Below, piece after piece: positions 58,505-64,000 of a DNA stretch of 64,000 nt. The notes below the pieces were generated by a model. That model did no database searches, was not told the DNA's origin, and worked only from the letters and a program-made list of their open reading frames with translations. Made by a program: the position numbers and the translations under genes. The number at the start of each line of letters is the position of its first letter. The first letter of the stretch is position 1. Source of the stretch: Garcia nutans (Eukaryota; Streptophyta; Magnoliopsida; Malpighiales; Euphorbiaceae); the NCBI GenBank assembly GCA_947685225.1, contig CANTUV010000008.1:34154001-34218000 (forward strand), written 5' to 3'.

Positions 58505-61072
58505 TGTAACACCCCCCACATCCGGTACATGCACATTGCAATTACCACAATGTAATGTCCATGCACTGAACATGGGGACGCTACGATTTTCTTTAACATT
58601 CAAATGGATTTATAAAGACAACATAATCTTTATCATTACATATTTATAGAAAATAAGTAATTAACTTGTAATATAAAAACCAAATAGGTATAAACATATT
58701 TACTTAATACGCAGCGGAAATTAAAGATTTGTTACATATATAAAAGCATTTAAATTCATATTTACATTGTAAACAATAATTTACAAAATATAAATAAATT
58801 ATACATGATTGGCAGTTCTTCTCTGATCTTTAAGTTCCAAAGTAATCTCTTCAATATCTACTCTCACTCGGTCTCGATGAACTTTCGGGTTCAACTCTAT
58901 CACATGCGCGATCAACACTATCGCGCTAAGCCAACGGCTTAGTAGTACAAAACATGCTTGTATGCTATGCAATGTCACACATTCCATTAATATCAACATC
59001 ATAAGTGAAGAGCTAACATCAAACCTTTGCCTTTCATAAATCATAATCATATATGCATATCACATCTCAAAGTCCTTTCATGAATTTCATTATTCAATTA
59101 TTTTACCATCAATGAATCACATATAAACAAAGACAAGCATGGGCCCAAAACACACTAATATGCCATTCAATTTTCAGAGTTAATGCTTTGGTTATATCAC
59201 ATTTATCATTATCACATATACCCAACTAGGCTTCAAGGATTAGGTTCAACCAAGCTTCAAGGGGAACAAAGCATGCTAAGTCTCAACCCAACTTGGCTTC
59301 AAGAACCAAATCCAACCTAGCTTCAAGGGTTGTAACATCTCAATTAGGCTTCAAGGACTAGACCCAACCAAGCTTCAAGGGGAGTAAAACATGTTAAACT
59401 TCAACCCAACTTGGCTTCAAGGATCAAGCCCAACCTAACTTCAAGAGATTGTTACTATCATTAGGCATGCCACCAACAACAAACTCTGAAAATGGAATAA
59501 CACATTAGCCACACAACTCATTTATTAATTTGTTATCAATTTCATTCTCAAATGAATCAATATAGCCAATCACAATGGCTTTATATTCCATTTCATCTCA
59601 ATTCACATCATACCATTTCAATCTTTCATATACACAATCATTTGCATCATCATGTCATTCACATTATTCATTCATATATATATCATCATTGATATAAACA
59701 TAACAACACACATTGCTCATATAAATTAACAGTGTAGTAATGCCACATTTATACTTACATACAATCATATAGGTTTTGTACTTACCTCAAAAGCAAATCA
59801 CACCACTCTTAACACTTCCTTGTTCAAGATCCTTCTACCTCTTAGATCAATGATCAAACACTATCTTCAAGACCTAAATCAAAAGTAATAACATATACTT
59901 GCTTAGGGATACACAAGAGATAATCCAATTAGGAATTAATTAGAGCAAACCCTAACCCTGAGACGCTCACCCACACGGGCGTGTTCATGGGCGTGTAATA
60001 CCTACTGCCTCTCAACCATAACAACACGTCCAACATCATGAACGTACTCCTGGCCGTGTAAATTCTCCAAACTCACAGCAGCTATTACATGCTCAATAAC
60101 ACAGGCGTGTTACTGGTCGTGTCAAACCTACTGCCTCCAACACAATTGACACGCCTAAAAATCCTGGACGTGCTCATCGGCGTGTCCGGCCACAAATCAA
60201 GACTCCGATCAAAACAACCAAACACTCAACAACACACTTCTATCCACTAACATTCACTTCAACCAATCTTCACAAAACATACCCAAAAACCTATCTCAAA
60301 CTTGCAACACACCAAAACAAGCCAAAACACACATCAAACACAAAACACAAAATCATCTCAAAACCCTCACCACATATACAACATCATCTCTTCCAACCAC
60401 TTACTCTTTTCTTCAATCCATACTCAAAATCCATCATCAAATCACTCAAACACTTCTCACATCTCAAAATCAATCAACACACTCTTAAAAATCTATCAAA
60501 CTCAAATATCATTTCAAATAAGCACAAAGATCACAAGAGAACTTACCAAAGTTATAAGACTTCTTGTATCTTCCACTAGATCACTTCAATCTTCCTTCAA
60601 TTTGAGTTAAACACCTCAAGATCTTCACTTGTCTTTTGCTTTCCTTTGTCTATGGAAGAGCCGGCCAAGATGAAGGAAAAAGAAGAAGAAAACACAAAGA
60701 ACAATCAAGAAGCTCAAAGTCAACTCATCTTTAAATCTCCACCAAGTATTTCAATTCAAGCAATTACCAAAACACCCTTTAACCACATGTTTTGATTTCC
60801 TTACAATCACTTGTCCTTTTAAGTCATTTCACAAATCTCAACTAAAAATATCTTCTTCCCTTGACCACATATTTGACCAACTTATATGTTATATATATAT
60901 ATCACCATATAAACAACATATACATTTCTCTCTAAACCCTCTTTTCTTTCCCAAAACACATATACATAAACATTCTTTTCCAAATTCTTTTCTTATCACA
61001 TACATATACATTCAATCCAATATACAACAACAACATAATCAAAACTTTTAGGGCATGCATTGGGATATTACA
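58505..61072 (-). repeat. 3' LTR of T4
   Basis: 2568 bases. Plus strand TGTAACACCCCCC...GGGATATTACA; on the element strand TGTAATATCCC start and TGTTACA end. It has the twin hairpin (58906-58942), the CTTCAAG minisatellite (about 59225-59455) and CACGGGCGTGT-type palindromes (about 59965-60190). The TATATATATA run at about 60890 lies in the presumed U3. Confidence 0.92.
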
Positions 61073-61091
61073 ATTCTCCCCCTCTAAAAAG
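61073..61091 (-). other. Polypurine tract of T4
   Basis: Minus strand CTTTTTAGAGGGGGAGAAT ends at the LTR. The GAGGGCGAAATTTC block upstream is the same context as at 18290 and 1755. Confidence 0.9.
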
Positions 61092-61118
61092 AAATTTCGC
61101 CCTCGAAATTACCTGATA

Positions 61119-64000
61119 TCAAGTCCGAAACAATTGAGGACATTGCTCTCGCATTGTTTGCTCACTTTCCCAAGTTGCCTCTTTCTTTGCATGATTCTTC
61201 CACAAAATCTTCACAAGTGGCACTTTCTTATTTCTCAATTCATTCACTTCACGTGCCAAGACAGCAACTGGTTCCTCTTCAAATGTCAGATCAGGACTTA
61301 CTTCGATAGATTCAATTGGCAACACATGTGATGGATCTGATCTGTACCTCCTCAACATAGAAACATGGAATACATTATGGATACGGTCCAACTCAGGTGG
61401 TAAAGCAAGTCGATAAGCAACTGGACCAACTCTTTCCAAAACTTCATACAGTCCAATGAAACGAGGACTCAGCTTTCCTTTTCGACCAAACCTCAAAATC
61501 TTTTTCCAAGGAGACACTTTCAAAAATACTTTATCTCCCACATTAAACTCTATGTCTCTCCTTTTCAAATCTGAATAAGACTTCTGTCGGTCTGAAGCGG
61601 CTTTCAATCTATTCCGAATCAGCTTCACTTTCTCTTCAGTCTCCTTAATCAAATCAGGACCAAATAACTTACCTTCACCAAGCTCATTCCAACATAGAGG
61701 TGTCCTACACCGTCTACCATACAATGCCTCAAATGTTGCCATACCAATGCTGGATTGATGACTGTTATTGTATGCAAATTCCACAAGTGGTAAGAATCTA
61801 TCCCAACCTCCAGAGAAATCAATAACACAACTTCTCAACATGTCCTCGATAATCTGTATCACTCTCTCTGATTGTCCATCTGTCTGAGGATGAAAAGCAG
61901 TGTTGAAATGTAGTCGAGAACCCAAAGCACCATGTAAACTCTTCCAAAACCTGGAAGTAAACCGGGGATCTCGATAAGACACTATAGAAATTGGGATACC
62001 ATGCAACTTCACAATCTCATGGATATACAACTCAGCTAATCTCTCCAAAGAGTAATCCATCCGAACCGGAAGAAAATGGGCTGTCTTAGTCAATCTATCC
62101 ATAATTACCCAAATAGCATCATGTTTCCTTTGTGTCATTGGCAAACCAGACACAAAATCCATTGTTACTCTTTCCCACTTCCATTCAGGCACTGACAAAG
62201 GCTGAAGTAACCCTGTTGGAACTTGATGCTCAGCTTTTACCTTTTGACATGTGAGACATTTTGATACAAACTCAGCAATGTCTCTCTTCAAACCAAACCA
62301 CCAGTAATGCTGTCTCAAATCATGATACATCTTTGTATTGCCCGGATGCATAGCAAATACTGATTGATGAGCTTCTTCTAAAATGATCCTTCTCAAGTTA
62401 ACATCATCGGGTACACACAATCTGTTCTTGAACCACAAACTCCCATCATCTTTCACAATAAAATCTCTACTCTTCCCATTCCAACAATCTGAAACAATCT
62501 TTTGAATCTTCTCATCCACCAATTGAGCTTCTTTAATCTGCTCCAACAATACTGGTTTCAAATGCAACTGTGCCAACAATGCACCATCATCACAAGATAC
62601 AAAACTAGCATGAAACGCTCTTAACTCAACAAGCAACGAGAGCGAATAAAAAGTCAAACCTGCCAAAGACTTCCGACTCAAGGCATCAGCAACAACATTT
62701 GCTTTGCCAGGATGATAATCAATCAAACAGTCGTAGTCTTTGATCAACTCCAACCATCTCCTCTGCCGAAGATTGAGCTCTCTCTGAACCCCCAAATATT
62801 TCAAACTTTTATGATCAGTATAGATAAAACACTTCTCCCCATAAAGATAATGTCGCCAAATCTTCAATGCAAACACAATGGCTGCCAACTCTAAATCATG
62901 GGTCGGATAATTTAGCTCATGCGGTTTCAACTGTCTAGAAGCATAAGCTATAACTTTACCTTCTTGCATTAGAACACAACCCAAACCACTATGTGAAGCA
63001 TCACTGTAAATCACATATGGTTTATCTTCCACAGGTAAAGTAAGAACAGGCGCTTGAGTCAACATTTCTTTCAACTGTTCAAAACTAGCCTGACACCGAT
63101 CTGTCCACACAAATCTAACCCCTTTTCGAAGTAATCTGGTAAGTGGAGTAGCTATCAAAGAAAATCCTTTCACAAACCGTCGGTAATAGCCTGCCAAACC
63201 CAGAAAACTTCTAACTTCTGTTACAGACTTTGGTGGACTCCAATTCAAAATAGCTTTAACTTTACTCGGATCAACTCTAATACCTTCTGCTGAAACTATA
63301 TGACCGAGAAAAGTAACTTGATCAAGCCAAAACTCACACTTTGACAGTTTAGCAAACAATTGCTTCTCTCTCAAGATTTGCAGCACAATCCGCAGATGCT
63401 TATCATGTTCCTCTTCATTACGCGAATACACCAGAATATCATCGATAAACACTACCACAAACTGATCCAAATAGGGCCTAAACACCCTATTCATCAAGTC
63501 CATAAAAACTGCAGGTGCATTCGTCAAACCAAAAGGCATAACTAGAAACTCATAATGCCCATACCTGGTCTGAAAGGCTGTCTTAGGAACATCTTCAGCT
63601 CTGACTCTCAACTGATGGTATCCTGATCTCAAATCAATTTTGGAAAACACTGCTGCACCTTTCAACTGATCAAAGAGGTCATCGATTCTAGGCAAGGGAT
63701 ATTTATTTTTGATTGTCACCTTGTTCAATTGCCTATAATCGATACATAATCTCATTGTACCATCTTTCTTCTTCACAAATAACACAGGAGCTCCCCAAGG
63801 AGAAACACTGGGGTGAATAAATCCTTTATCCAACAACTCTTGTAATTGCACTTTCAACTCCCTCAATTCTGCTGGTGCCATTCGATAAGGAGTAATAGAG
63901 ATAGGAGTGGTACCAGGCAATAATTCAACACCAAACTCCACCTCTCTCTCAGGAGGCAACCCTGGCAACTCCTCTGGAAACACATCTGGGAATTCTGCAA
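61119..64000 (-). CDS. Pol of T4 (end of protease region, RT, RNase H, integrase, chromodomain), open to window edge
   Basis: The frame stays open to the edge; residue numbers here count from the Met at 63983 (954 residues to the stop at 61119). RT: PLPRIDDLF, SKIDLRSGYHQ, FIDD at 179-182. RNase H: YSDASHSGLG (D328), YTDHKSLKYL (D390). Integrase finger: H539, H546, C576, C579; catalytic positions D609 and E706. The middle position, 35 residues before E706, is Tyr670 where Asp is expected (T1 keeps LDRDPRF), from a single GAT-to-TAT type change at 61974-61976. The tail is a chromodomain-like region ending in TWESEQTMREQCPQLF. No stops or frameshifts are seen, so it is the best preserved pol here, but integration activity should be lost unless helped by another copy. 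Confidence 0.93.
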   Translation of the reverse strand, partial: AEFPDVFPEELPGLPPEREVEFGVELLPGTTPISITPYRMAPAELRELKVQLQELLDKGFIHPSVSPWGAPVLFVKKKDGTMRLCIDYRQLNKVTIKNKYPLPRIDDLFDQLKGAAVFSKIDLRSGYHQLRVRAEDVPKTAFQTRYGHYEFLVMPFGLTNAPAVFMDLMNRVFRPYLDQFVVVFIDDILVYSRNEEEHDKHLRIVLQILREKQLFAKLSKCEFWLDQVTFLGHIVSAEGIRVDPSKVKAILNWSPPKSVTEVRSFLGLAGYYRRFVKGFSLIATPLTRLLRKGVRFVWTDRCQASFEQLKEMLTQAPVLTLPVEDKPYVIYSDASHSGLGCVLMQEGKVIAYASRQLKPHELNYPTHDLELAAIVFALKIWRHYLYGEKCFIYTDHKSLKYLGVQRELNLRQRRWLELIKDYDCLIDYHPGKANVVADALSRKSLAGLTFYSLSLLVELRAFHASFVSCDDGALLAQLHLKPVLLEQIKEAQLVDEKIQKIVSDCWNGKSRDFIVKDDGSLWFKNRLCVPDDVNLRRIILEEAHQSVFAMHPGNTKMYHDLRQHYWWFGLKRDIAEFVSKCLTCQKVKAEHQVPTGLLQPLSVPEWKWERVTMDFVSGLPMTQRKHDAIWVIMDRLTKTAHFLPVRMDYSLERLAELYIHEIVKLHGIPISIVSYRDPRFTSRFWKSLHGALGSRLHFNTAFHPQTDGQSERVIQIIEDMLRSCVIDFSGGWDRFLPLVEFAYNNSHQSSIGMATFEALYGRRCRTPLCWNELGEGKLFGPDLIKETEEKVKLIRNRLKAASDRQKSYSDLKRRDIEFNVGDKVFLKVSPWKKILRFGRKGKLSPRFIGLYEVLERVGPVAYRLALPPELDRIHNVFHVSMLRRYRSDPSHVLPIESIEVSPDLTFEEEPVAVLAREVNELRNKKVPLVKILWKNHAKKEATWESEQTMREQCPQLFRT

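Larger units (their letters stand above)
58505..64000 (-). mobile_element. Tekay-type element T4, 3' half, running off the window
   Basis: 3' LTR 58505-61072, polypurine tract and an open pol frame to the right edge. Same LTR family as T2 and the solo LTR. Gag, primer site and 5' LTR lie beyond the window. Confidence 0.92.

Noticed and set aside
60302..60610. A 102-residue frame in the T4 LTR
   Set aside because: Composition is dominated by Ser, Asn, Thr and His from a CA-rich stretch; no domain, and it lies in non-coding LTR sequence.

Overview
The window is a repeat-dense, AT-rich stretch of a flowering-plant nuclear genome, probably a eudicot. I base this on two plant Ty3/gypsy lineages (Tekay/Del-type chromoviruses and Tat-type elements with two RNase H domains), a CACTA DNA transposon, plant tRNA primer sites, and captured exons of plant genes. 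I see no intact host gene, rRNA, tRNA or CRISPR. Nearly everything is transposon, stacked by nested insertion.

Layout. 1-4265: Tekay-like element with most of its interior deleted (LTR remnant, integrase/chromodomain remnant, 3' LTR). 4266-4835 and 20558-21950: the older, unrecognised sequence split by the next element. 4836-20557: a complete but decayed Tekay element (2.2-kb LTRs, TSD TACCA). Inside its chromodomain lies a non-autonomous element (11870-18255, TSD TTCCC) with 3-kb LTRs and only about 0.4 kb of interior. 21951-30094: minus-strand Tat relics (two truncated gag/leader/LTR units) ending in two LTRs head to head.

30095-47608: a second Tat family, minus strand (element A). It carries two antisense, intron-containing ORFs related to plant mobile domain proteins between pol and the 3' LTR. 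The first is broken by a solo Tekay LTR (32458-34729, TSD CAATG). Beside the second sits a 6.3-kb CACTA transposon (36497-42795, TSD ACC) holding a promoter and exons of a WW-domain RNA helicase, an unidentified gene, a kinesin and a receptor kinase.

47609-58504: a third type of Tekay-like LTR sequence, split by a complete copy of the second Tat family (element B, 47960-57971, TSD GTAGG). 58505-64000: the 3' half of a young-looking minus-strand Tekay element whose pol frame is open to the window edge but has lost one catalytic Asp of integrase.

The genes do not form a host pathway. Points of most interest are the multi-gene Pack-CACTA, a 29/30-base complementarity between the two ends of the Tat interior, the intact spliced antisense ORF, covarying hairpins in the LTRs, and premature stops that are mostly C-to-T or G-to-A changes.
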